Part shown: positions 44,549 through 55,600 of the stretch, piece after piece | Numbering within the stretch: position 1 is the first letter of the stretch | Layout: each line of letters starts with the position of its first letter | From: Triticum aestivum | Lineage: Eukaryota > Streptophyta > Magnoliopsida > Poales > Poaceae | Assembly: GCF_018294505.1 (NCBI RefSeq) | Contig: NC_057802.1 | Location: 550,645,267 to 550,709,266 of the forward strand | Reading direction: 5' to 3' | Length of the DNA: 64,000 nucleotides | Made by a program: the position numbers and the translations under genes | The notes under the pieces: generated by a model | The model's input: only the letters and a program-made list of their open reading frames with translations | The model's database searches: none | What the model was told of the DNA's origin: nothing

Positions 44549-47500
44549 TGTGACGCCCGGATAATTAGACTACAGTAATCCCGCGTTAATGATGCCATGT
44601 CACCACGATTACTGTTGTTAATCTTTTGTTAGTTCAAAATCGATTCGAAATTCAAACTAAAAATAAAGTCAAACGGTAAAGATTTTCAAATATTAAAACT
44701 AAAATGTTGGGGTGTTGCCAAATAATGCATAGGTTATTATTGTGGAGAAACCACATTTTTATAAAAGGTTTAAATACACTTAAATGATTAAAACAGTAGG
44801 TAAAACTATTAAATAAATACCTTTTGAATATTATAAATTGCTAAACTATTTTGATCAGGGGTAAAACTTTCTGTGAAAGTAGTTGGAGTTCTAACTATAT
44901 TTTAGGTATGGGTTTTACTTTTGTAAAACTATAATTTACTAAATAGATAAAAGAAAGCAGAAAAGAAAAAAAGTAGAAATAAAACAAAGCAAAAAAAAGG
45001 AAGAACCCCCCCGGGCCAAGTGGCCCAGCTGGCCACCGGCCCAACTAACCCGAGGCCCAGCCGGCGCCCCCTTAATGCCCACTCCCCCCCGTGACCTAGA
45101 TCGGGTCAACTCCTCCCGCACGAACCCCCCCCCCCCCGCACTCCCTCTCCCTCGTCCCACTCCTCCTCTGCTCCCCCGATTTGGATCGAGGGAAACGGCT
45201 CCCCGACCCCGTTGCTGCGACCTTCGCCGTCACCTCGCCAACCGCCGTCGCAAGGAGAACCACCCCGCCGCCCGGATCGACCGCGCCCGCCGTCGCCGAA
45301 GCTACATCGTCTGACGCCATCGCCGCGGTCCTCTCCGACGCCGGCGCTCCCCGTCACCGTCGCCGGAGGCGTCCTCGCCGGTCTGCCTCCTCCTCCTTGC
45401 CACCCTCTTCGTCACCGACCTCGTCGCCGTCCTCCTCCCCACGGGTCGCCCCCGAGCCCGCTGCCATGCCCCTCCCGCTCCCCTGTGAGCGCCTCCCTCT
45501 CCTCCTCTCTCCCCCACCGCGCCGCGCCCGCGCCCGTCGGCGCTCTCGCGCGCCCCTGTGGTCGAGCCCCTCGCTCGCGCTCGTCCCCACCCGTCGCTGG
45601 CCGCGCCCAGTGCCCCGCCATGCTCACCGCCCTGCCTCGCCCACACTCGGCGCCGCGGCCCACGTCCCTCACTCGCTCACCGCCGCCCCGCACCGCTCCT
45701 CCCGCACCGGCCCACGAGCCTCGCCGAGGCCACGGCCTCGTCCCGCCGCGCTGGGCTACGGCCACCACCGGCGCCCCCCTGATGCCCCATTCGGGTGCAC
45801 GGGCGCCCACGCCACACCCCGCGCCCGTTAACCGTGTTGGCCCCATGGGCCTATGACAAGTGGGCCTAGCTCCTGAACGAAAAAAAATGATAAAAAAATA
45901 AATAAAAATAAAAGATAATAATAATAAAAGTAATAAATTAATTAATAAACATTAATAAATATATAAATAAGAATAAATAATAAAAATAAATAAATAAATA
46001 AATAATTAATTAAGATAATTAATTAACTTATTTAATCATGTTAATATTAATTAATTAAAGTTAATTAATCCTAATGAATTAATCTAATTAACCTGTTAGT
46101 TTAATTAAACAGAATTAGTTTAATTAAACCCTAATTAACCTAACAGAGTATGACACGTGGGTCCCACTGGACCCACGCGGCAGTTTGACCCAGTCAACCC
46201 CTGTTGACTGCTGACGTCAGCATGACATCATGCTGATGTCATAAATCCATTTTTGAATTAAGTTAAATAATTAATTAAATTCTAGAAATTAATAGAATCT
46301 TTAGAAAATCATATCTTTTAATCCGTAACTCGGATTAAAATATTTTCAACATGAAAGTTGCTCAGAACGACGAGACGAATCCGAATACGCAGTCCGTTCG
46401 TCCACCACACCTCCCTAACCTATCGATCTAGCAACTTTCCCCCTCCGGTCCGTCTGTCCGAAAACGCGAAACATCGGGAATACTTCCCGGATGTTCCCCC
46501 CCTTCGCCGGTACCACCTACTGTCGCGTTAGGACACACCTAGCACTGCTCATTGTCATGTCACGCATCGTCATGTTTATGTTTGCATTGTATTTACTGTT
46601 TCTTCCCCCTCTTCTCTCCGGTAGACTACGAGACCGACACTGCTGCTGCCCAGTTCGACTACGGAGTTGACGACCCCTCCTTCTTGCCAGAGCAACCAGG
46701 CAAGCCCCCCCCTTGACCACCAGATATCGCCTATTCTTCTCTATACTGCTTGCATTAGAGTAGTGTAGCATGTTACTGCTTTCGGTTAATCCTATATTGA
46801 TGCATAGCCTGTCATTGTTGCTACAGTTGTTACCCTTACCTGCTATCCTACTGCTTAGTATAGGATGCTAGTGTTCCATCAGTGGCCCTACACTCTTGTC
46901 CGTCTGCCACGCTATACTACTGGGCCGTGATCACTTTGGGAGGTGATCACGGGTATATACTATATACATTATATACATGACACATGTGGTGACTAAAGTC
47001 GGGTCGGCTCGAGGAGTACCCGCAAGTGATTCTGATGAGGGGGCTGAAAGGACAGGTGGCTCCATCCCGGTAGAGGTGGGCCTGGGTTCCTGACGGCCCC
47101 CGACTGTTACTTTATGGCGAAGCGACAGGGCAGGTTGAGACCACCTAGGAGAGAGTGGGCCTGGCCCTGGTCGGCGTTCATAGATACTTAACACACTTAA
47201 CGAGATCTGGGTATTTGATCTGAGTCTGGCCATTTGGTCTATACGCACTAACCATCTACGCGGGAGTAGTTATGGGTATCCCGACGTCGTGGTATCAGCC
47301 GAAGCTCTTTTGACGTCAGCAACTGAGTGGCGCGCGCCGCATTGGACCGTAAGCTCGCGCTTGTATTAAGGGGGCTAGGTCTGCTTCCGGCCGCGTACGC
47401 AACGTGCAGGTGTGCATAGGGCGATGGGCCCAGACCCCTGCGCGCATAGGTTTAGACCGGCGTGCTGACCTCTCAGTTGAGCCTAGGTGGGGCTGCGACG

Positions 47501-48431
47501 TGTTGATCTTACGAGGCCGGGCATGACCCAGAAAAGTGTGTCCGGCCAAATGGGATCGAGCGTGTTGGGTTATGTGGTGCACCCCTGCAGGGAAGTTTAT
47601 CTATTCGAATAGCCGTGTCCCTCGGTAAAAGGACGACCCGGAGTTGTACCTTGACCTTATGACAACTAGAACTGGATACTTGATAAAACACACCCTTCCA
47701 AGTGCCAGATATAACCCGGTGATCGCTCTCTAACAGGGCGACGAGGAGGGGATCGCCGGGTAGGATTATGCTATGCGATGCTACTTGGAGGACTTCAATC
47801 TACTCTCTTCTACATGCTGCAAGATGGAGGCTGCCAGAAGCGTAGTCTTCGACAGGATTAGCTATCCCCCCTTATTCTGGCATTCTGCAGTTCAGTCCAC
47901 TGATATGCCCCTTTACACATATACCCATGCATATGTAGTGTAGCTCCTTGCTTGCGAGTACTTTGGATGAGTACTCACGGTTGCTTCTCTCCCTCTTTTC
48001 CCCCTTTCCTTTCTATCTGGTTGCGCAACCAGATGTTGGAGTCCAGGAGCCAGACGCCACCGTCGACGACGACACCTACGACACTGGAGGTGCCTACTAC
48101 TACGTGCAGCCCACTGACGACGACCAGGAGTAGTTAGGAGGACCCCAGGCAGGAGGCATGCGCCTCGTTCGATCTGTATCCCAGTTTGTGCTAGCCTTCT
48201 TAAGGCAAACTTGTTTAACTTATGTCTGTACTCAGATATTGTTGCTTCCGCTGACTAGTCTGTGATCGAGCACTTGTATTCGAGCCTTCGAGGCCCCTGG
48301 CTTGTATTATGATGCTTGTATGACTTATTTATGTTTTAGAGTTGTGTTGTGATACCTTCCCGTGAGTCCCTGATCTTGGTCGTACACATTTGCGTGCATG
48401 ATTAGTGTACGGTCAAATCGGGTGCGTCACA
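44549..48431. mobile_element. Apparent solo LTR, 3.9 kb, with perfect target duplication
   Basis: Begins TGTGACGCCCGG at 44549 and ends GGTGCGTCACA at 48431, with TG...CA ends inside an 8-bp inverted repeat. The flanks are ATGGG on both sides (44544-44548, 48432-48436). I see no gag-pol reading, primer binding site or internal LTR pair, so the simplest reading is one long LTR left by recombination. It contains a GC-rich coding-like tract (45000-45860), an extreme AT tract (45880-46100) and a hairpin CGTGGGTCC...GGACCCACG near 46157-46177. A small complete non-coding element is the alternative. Confidence 0.75.
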
Positions 48432-48436
48432 ATGGG

Positions 48437-49060
48437 CCATATGTGGCCCAACGTCACATCGGGCCCATTAACGACCCATATAAAAATGACGATAATCTAG
48501 CCCGACCGAACTTCCGGCCTGTTAAAGGCCCGTGTATTATGTTGGCGCATTTACGGCCCGTCCGAATTTCGGCCTGTGAAAGATCCGCATCGTAAATGGG
48601 CCCAATCTCAATTTCGGTCTTTTAAAGGCACATGTTTTTATGGGCTCGAGATATTTACACCTGTAAATGGCCTATTGTTACTGAGGGCCCAAATTATGTT
48701 TAGGCCTGTTAAAGGCCCACTATGGGCACAGGCCTACCAGAAAAATATGAAATCTTATGCTGATTTAGGCCCAGATATTTTTAGTGGGCTACATGCAAAT
48801 TTCGGCCCATAATCGTTTTAGCCCAATTGGAATGGGCCCGACGAATGTTGCCATGTTGGGCTCCTACGAAGCTTTCGGCCGAATACGTTACTAAGATAAA
48901 CCTACACTATACAAAAATAGCGTCGTAATTATTGCAGCCTTTGGCAGCATCATAAATGTTGTATCACAACAAAAGGCCTGTTGGCATAAAGTTTACAGTC
49001 CTTGCAGATAAAAGCACCATCAGATGTATAGAAGCACAGATCATTTGACCTGAGTGCTAA
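48437..49060. repeat. Subterminal GGCC-rich repeats of the large CACTA, resumed
   Basis: Degenerate repeats of GGCCYGTTAAAGGCC and TTTCGGCC type continue the set at 44210-44540, showing that the solo LTR interrupted one repeat region. The last part (48900-49060) is non-coding and leads into the gene. Confidence 0.65.
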
Positions 49061-49064
49061 TGTT

Positions 49065-51334
49065 TCAGGCTGTAGAATCTGATGGAGCAGCACGATCTTC
49101 ACCTTTTTTCTGCCATTGCTCTTGTACAACGAAGCGAATGTCTGATAGTCTGGTTTCAAAACCATTCATATCTTGACGACATTTGTCAACCACTATTCTT
49201 GTTTCCAAAACGACGTCCATTAGGGATTGGACTTGTGTCTGGAGCACAGATATATTACCTTGTCTAGCAGGAAGATTTTGTTCAGTAGGCGATTTGGACG
49301 AGGTTACCTTGACAACCAACGCAGAATTACGCAGGAAGGTGCTTTTTGCATTGTTAGTGGAGAGATACTGACGCACTGCAGCAAGAGGTGACATTGTGCC
49401 TGTGGTAGCCTCGTCAGCTTCAGGTAGTTATGGCTGTTCAATCATTTTTTCCATAGCTTCCTGAAAGTTTGAACTTGTAGATTAGTGTACCAGATAAGTT
49501 ACTAATGAGACAAAAACAAACAAAGTAGGTTACACGTTTATACATAACTTATTTTGGTGAACTACTGTAATACATTAACATGTATTGTAGTGCCAACTAC
49601 ATAATAAAATCACTTTCGGAACATATGTCCATGTAGTATGCCTACTGTATTGTCTATTTCCTCACATTCGTTGACATCTAAGGATAAAGAGACATGGTTT
49701 AAAGTAGGATGAACATAGTATGACATCATTCATATCATGGGCAAACAGATATAAAACAAACAGGCTATTTTATCATTGTGTGCGCACGTGAACATAACAA
49801 CTAGAATACAGATCAAGACCAAAAGAATATCCTTCATCTCTTTTAAACCATGTAAGCTAAAATGATATGTTAAGACAACTGTGTATAAAAGTGAACAGAG
49901 TAACTAACATTGGCTACAAACCAAGTAGTTAAATGAGCACATCACAGTACCAATCAGTTCAAAGGCAGGAGGAGTAAGGACTTACAACAGCGGCTTGAAC
50001 TAGTGTGCTCATGCCCTTCATCTTGCTGGTGTGGCAATCCTTGAAGATTTGCATTGCATTCTGTTCAGGTTCTTTTTGGTCCGCACAGGCTTTCCTCTGT
50101 ATTTGGAACAAGTCAATATAGATACGATAATATGGCACAGAAAAAAGAAGGAAGTAGCAGCTATTTACAAGAGCCTCAGAGTGTGCAATATAGCTACGAG
50201 ATCCTGTTGTCTGTTGGAATTTCACTTTAGAACGGTTGGTCTTGTTCTTCAAACAGTTAGCCTAGAAGAAGATACACTTGTAAGGCACATACATAAATAC
50301 AAGTTCAATATGTGGTCTGATCAAATACATATAGCCTACCTGATACTTTGGATCAGACCAGTGTTTAACGAGGGCTGTCCAGTCTTCATCTGTAATATAT
50401 TCCACTTGAGATGTTTGGGCGATTTCATTGGTTAGCCTTGCCTTCAAAGTGAGATTTTCTAAGGTGGTACCGATACTATCGCAGAGCAGACTGAAAAACA
50501 TGAGTGCATGCTTGTTTAGTTGCATCATCTTTCGGATCCAACTTGAACCTCATCTGTTGAAAAAAGAATGTGAGTCTTATTAGGAGGAAGCTAGAAAGTA
50601 TGGGACAGAGCAAGACAATATTACTAATTGCGATGAATAACATTACTTACGAATAAATGGTCAAGGAAGGTGTTAAAATTGGTATTGTCTTTCTCATTCC
50701 TGTACTGGATCCACGTTGGGAGGATACATGCATGACACCTAATGGCAACGACTGCCTCTGATACTAACTTGGCTGACTCTGTAGCATCACGTGGCCTTTT
50801 TAAACCTGCCTCAAAATGGATCTCCATTCTTCCTCCTTTAGATTTTGTTAATCTGTCAAGCATTATCCCTGATGTCTGTTTCCGCTTGCGTCGTGGTGCT
50901 AGTTCAACAACGAATATGGAAAGTGTTAGTGTACATCAAACTGTGAGAGTACATGTAAAGGAGCATGCAACTGCAACTTGACTCGGTCAGGTACCGTCTT
51001 GGTGTTGATGCTCATGAGGTTCATCTGATCTTGCCAAGTCCTGTTGTGTCAGCAGTGCTTCGTAAGTAGTGTTAGGTGTGAAGGCAACTTGGGAACTGGC
51101 CAGTTCCAGAGCAAGCGAACGAGTAACTCGTTGAGATGCTGGTACAGTTGAAGCGGATGCTGCAGCTGGTGGAGCAGGTGATACTGTGTTTGTAGATTTA
51201 GCAGGTGGACTTGGACCTTCTACTGCACTATAAGTACCAGCAAAATCTGGATGGCAGATCCTTTTCCGTTTCACCCGACGAGTAACACCACTCCCTACTA
51301 TATTATTTTCCTTGCTCTTTTTTGACTTTGCCAT
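49065..51334 (-). pseudogene. En/Spm-type (Transposase_24-like) gene, 3' exons
   Basis: Minus-strand exon-like segments in order: 51334-50987 (MAKSKKSKEN, RRVKRKR basic stretch, Pro/Ala/Ser-rich part), about 50880-50624 (LTKSKGGRMEIHFEAGLKRP, then ATESAKLVSEAVVAIR), about 50560-50330 (YITDEDWTALVKHWSDPKYQ), about 50252-50130 (NRSKVKFQQTTGSRSYIAH), about 50090-49980 and 49394-49065 (Ser/Gln-rich, coiled-coil-like tail). The W..LV..W segment followed by NR.K...Q...GSRSY fits the Ptta/En/Spm family (Transposase_24), a partner protein in many CACTA elements. Exon borders are by eye, and a frame break near 50475 suggests decay. Confidence 0.65.
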
Positions 51335-51479
51335 GTCAAGCCGTACCCACAACACAAAAGAATAAAATCGATCTTCAAAACTCATTGATGGATAATACAG
51401 ACAAGCAGTACTTTGATGTAAGACAACCGTATGAGGATGGAATATGTAAGAAAAACAGGACGACATGACATATTCACAG

Positions 51480-52600
51480 CTGCGATGTGTAAACTAAGCA
51501 GAAGGATTTTCAAGAAAATAGAAGTAATGCAAGCTAGACACCATATGAAAGATGCAACCAATATTACTCTGCCAAGTTAAAAGTGTCTTGTCATAAGTGG
51601 CAATTCGAAAAATTAGAAGCAGTACAACGTAGAAATCAATGCAAGATGCAACCACTATCAAACTGCCATGTTAAAGGTATCCAATCATGAGTGACTGATG
51701 CGGGATACACAACAACAGTACTTTGATATAAGACCATGGTATGATAGATAGATGCAGTGTATTCTAGACACAGAACGCCATGTCATATGCACATGTATAA
51801 CGTATGAACTCAGCAGGAGCAATTTAATCAAAATAGAAGCAATACAGGCTAGACAACATATGCAACATGAAACCAATTATCACACTGTCAACTTAGAGCA
51901 AGCACCTGCGATGGTGGAGTACGGGAGATGAACTCATCATGTAGACTTGGGACTTCAACTTCATTAGCAGTACCAGTGGCAAATCTAGAGAGTCTCTGTT
52001 TGCGTCGGTGCGGAGGACCACTAACATCCCCTAACTTACTCTTTTCCTTCCTATTTTCTGATATTGCCTTATGAAGTCAAAACCACAAGAAGATGAATAA
52101 AATTAGCTCTGCATAACTGGTTGATGCATGATACAGACGAACACTACTTTGATGTAAGGCAAGCACATGATAGGATGATGGAATATATATACAAAAAAGA
52201 CAGCGTTTCATATTCACACGTACGATAGGAGGATGGAATATGTATGAAAAAAAGTAAGCGGAAGGCATTTCAACAAAATTAGAAGAAATGAAAGCTAGGC
52301 ACCATATGAACATGCAACCAATATCACTCTATCAGGTAAAAAGTGTCTCGTCGTAAGTGCCATTTCAAGAAATTAGAAGCAGTACAAGCTAGAAGACAAT
52401 GCAAGATGCAACCTACATCATAGTCCCAAGTTAAATGTGTCTTATGGGTAAGTGATCGTTGCAGGTATAAGTTGTAAGATGCGCAGATGCAATTCAACAT
52501 AATCAGAAGCAACACAAACTAGACATCATACGGAAAACGCAACCACATATAACAGTTCCAAGTTAGAGCAAGCACCTGTGATGGTGGAGTAGGGGAGATG
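51480..52600. repeat. Degenerate intron repeats of the CACTA gene
   Basis: A unit with GCAG...TTCAACAAA.TTAGAAGCAAT, then AAGCTAGACA, then CATGCAACCA recurs near 51500, 51605, 51815, 52260, 52365 and 52490, and again at 63335, 63525 and 63985. The repeats occupy the introns between duplicated exon modules. Confidence 0.7.
51906..52072 (-). pseudogene. Duplicated exon module of the CACTA gene (module B)
   Basis: The minus-strand reading has a Lys/Arg-rich start, PPHRRKQRLSRFATGTANE, then HDEFISRTPPSQ, ending at a CAG|GTGCTTGC donor (exon edge at 51906). It resembles the start of the 51334 segment (KRKRICHPDFAGT) and the module at 63623-63813, which ends EHISPTPPSQ at the same donor. Likely three related exons produced by tandem duplication. 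Confidence 0.55.
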
Positions 52601-52603
52601 TGC

Positions 52604-55202
52604 TGTAGCGACCAGACCTCAAACAGTCTGATCTCTGTGCATAAGTGTCATCCCTGGATCGGTAATGCTGACACACACACACAGTACTTGAAGGATTTAT
52701 AACAGAGTAGCAATCACACACTTATTACATCGAATGTCTCAAAAGAGAACTTATTACAATAAATATGGCTTAAGGCCATCTAAAACGATAACAACGGAAG
52801 GCTTGGAAGATAAAGTGAGTCCATCAACTCCAACGACATCACTGAGTGAAAGACCACGACCTAAGGCTCCTTACTCGTCGTCTGAAAAGTCTGCAACATG
52901 ATACGTTGCAGCCCGAAAACAGGTCAGCACAAGGAATATGCTGGCAATGTAACACAAAAGGATAATGAACAGAAATATGCTATCACTACATGCATATATG
53001 GCTGGTGGAGGCTGTAGGGTTAATATGTTTTTGCGAAAAGCCAATTTTTCCCTACTATAAAGGAATAAGTTTTATTTACTACAAAGTTTGTTGAAAATAT
53101 TGAGAAGGTAAACCCCCTCTCAATCCCAATTAAATGTAATTATGAATAACCCATCAAATTAATTAAGTAGTGCTGAGATCAACATGATAATCCAAGAAAC
53201 CAGATACTCAAGATGTCCATAACCGGGGACACGACTAACCATGATTAGTTTGTACACTCTGTAGAGGTTTGTGCACTTTTCCCCACAAGACTCGATCTCC
53301 TCCGTTTGATTTCTCGCACTACATGATGTTTGAGAAACGGATGACCGAGACATAGTCTTTCAAAAGCGTTAGCACCTTACGATGGGTAGACCGTACCACC
53401 TACATCCCCTACATCTGCTAGTCTACTACTATAAGAGTTCACACGACTTAATCAACTATGCTAGAGCCTATAATAGCTTGTGGCTGCACACGGAAGTTTC
53501 TAGTATGAATAATCTCATGATCCCTTTGAGCCTGGGTGGAGGTCCATAGGAGAATCACACGGTACCCCGGGATTTCCAAAAAATACAGGCAATCACTCGG
53601 TACCTAGGTGCCTGAATCCACCCAGATGTGTATTTAAGTTGCCACCTTAAGTTTAACCATTAATTAACAATCTCACATCTGTCATGAATACACTCAAACC
53701 CAATCCATGTCTACGAGCATAGCATAGCAATATAATCATAACGTAGAAGTAACTCCCAGGGTTTGATAATAAATAGGTGAATAGGTACTACCTCAGCTAC
53801 TTCCGAACCCACAATTTAATTCAGATCCTAACCATGCAATTGTTTGGGGATTGATCTAATACAGTAAAACTGGGTAGTAAAGAGGTATGATCAAAGTGTT
53901 ACTTGCCTTGCTGATGATCCGCGAAACCTAGAGACTCGTAGTAGCACGCTTCGCACTCCGGGAATTCTATCGCAAACAAACAATAGCATACATAAGCAAT
54001 CAAGCAAAGACGCACGAGCAAAACTCAAATAATAAGAATTGACCAGAAAGTTCAACTTAAGAACTCCGGTTTGCAAAAAGAATCAGATCAAACGGAGCAA
54101 CGAAACTCAAACTGCGAAAGAAACAAGATCCGTTTACTAATCTGAACTAAAGTCAAATTTTACAGTACCAAAATCTTGTTCAAGTTGGTTAAACAGAAAG
54201 AGGGTTTCGAGACAAAGATCTAGGTGCTTGAATCGCCTGATTCCGATAAACGAGCGAAAAGATAAACTAAAACGAAAATCGGATCAGAAATCGCGATCGA
54301 AAATAATCGGGGAAAATCTGAGAAAAAGAAAAACTGTCGAACAGGCTAACGAACGAACGTTCGCTGTCTGCGGTTAAACGGTGAAAACCGTTCGTTAAAA
54401 CGAACGTAAAACGGGCGTTCGCTAAATAACTAAACCGAAAATAAACTGCACCGGATCTATAAAAAAATGGATCTAGGGTTTCGAAAAAAATAACCAAAAC
54501 GGTTTTCTCACAAAAACCGAGGCGGCTACCTCGGGTCCGGCGAGGTCCGGCGGCGGCGGGCGGTGGCGACGCGGCTAGGTTTAGGGTTTCGGGACGCGGG
54601 GTGGGCTAGCGGTGCTGGTGGGCTTCGGCGGCTCGGGGCGGGGCGGCTTATAAAGGCCCCCCGGGCGGAGTCCCGCTCGGGTACAGCCCGGAGTCGGTTT
54701 GACTTTTTTAAAAAAAAATTCCGACGTGCAGAAAAAGTAAGAAAAGAAATGATAAACGGACTCCAAAAAATCCGAAATAAAATTTCCCCGTCCTCTAAAA
54801 ATAGGCCGGACAAGGTGAACATTTATTGGGGCCTAAAATGCAATTTTGAAAAACGCATATTTTTCCTAATTCAAATAAAATAGCGACAAAACTCCGAATA
54901 AAATCTAATATTTGATTTTAATATTTTTCCTCCAATATTTCATTTATTTTGGAGAAGTCATATTATCTCCTCTCATATATTTGAATACGAAATATTTTCG
55001 GAGAGAAAAATAATTAAAACAATTAATCCTCGTTTCAATATTTGATAAAATTCAAATATGAAAACAGGGAAATCCCCAACTCTCTCCGAGGGTCCTTGAG
55101 TTGCTTAGGATTTCGAGGATCGCGAAACGAAATGCAGCAAAAATATGATATGCATGAATGATCTATGTATAACATTCGAAATTGGAAATTTGGGATGTTA
55201 CA
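52604..55202 (-). repeat. 3' LTR of copy C
   Basis: TGTAGCGACCAGACC at 52604 to GGGATGTTACA at 55202; 2599 bp, the same length as its partner despite small compensating indels (for example extra AC repeats near 52670). Confidence 0.96.
54648..54655 (-). promoter_or_regulatory. TATA box of the copy C 3' LTR
   Basis: The minus strand reads CTTTATAA within GGCCTTTATAAGCCGCC, about 550 bases from the LTR start and just before the GC-rich leader. The partner LTR has it at 62711-62718. Copies A and B have the weaker CTTTAAAAG at the same place. Confidence 0.55.
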
Positions 55203-55220
55203 AACCTACCCCCCTTAAGT
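55203..55220 (-). other. Polypurine tract of copy C
   Basis: Minus-strand purine run ending AAGGGGGGTAGGTT against the LTR, as in copies A and B. Confidence 0.85.
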
Positions 55221-55600
55221 TGAATCTCGCCCTCGAGATTCGGGTTGGCTAGAAAATAGGTGCGGGTGGTCTTTCCGTAGGTCTTCCTCTCGTTCCCAAG
55301 TGGCTTCATCCTCGGTATGGTGACTCCACTGAACTTTGCAGAACTTGATTACTTTGTTGCGTGTAACTCGGCTGGCAAACTCGAGTATCTTGACTGGTTT
55401 CTCCTCATATGTCAAATCACTATCCAACTGTATCGCTTCTAGCGGCACTGTATCTCTTAGAGGAATATCAGCCATCTCCGCGTGGCACTTCTTCAACTGA
55501 GAAACGTGGAAGACATCATGAACTCCGGACAATCCTTCGGGTAATTCCAACTTGTAGGCAACTTCTCCCATACGTTCCAAAACTCTGTATGGTCCCACAA
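55215..55600 (-). pseudogene. Integrase C-terminus with chromodomain, copy C
   Basis: Open for 127 codons. The GPYRVLERMGEVAYKLELP segment is the GPY/F module; HVSQLKKCH links to the chromodomain (LTYEEKPVKILEFASRVTRN, then KVQWSHHTEDEATWE). It is separated from the rest of integrase by two 1-bp losses, near 55857 and 55651. It is the most complete copy of this tail in the window. Confidence 0.88.

Noticed and set aside
45181..45856. Two overlapping 214-216-codon Pro/Arg/Ala-rich ORFs in the solo LTR
   Set aside because: Overlapping frames on the same strand, with opposing ORFs on the other; typical of a GC-rich LTR leader, not a gene.
49959..50435. Plus-strand ORFs over the CACTA gene (for example 50031-50435)
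   Set aside because: They overlap the minus-strand segments that match En/Spm transposase and have no family similarity.
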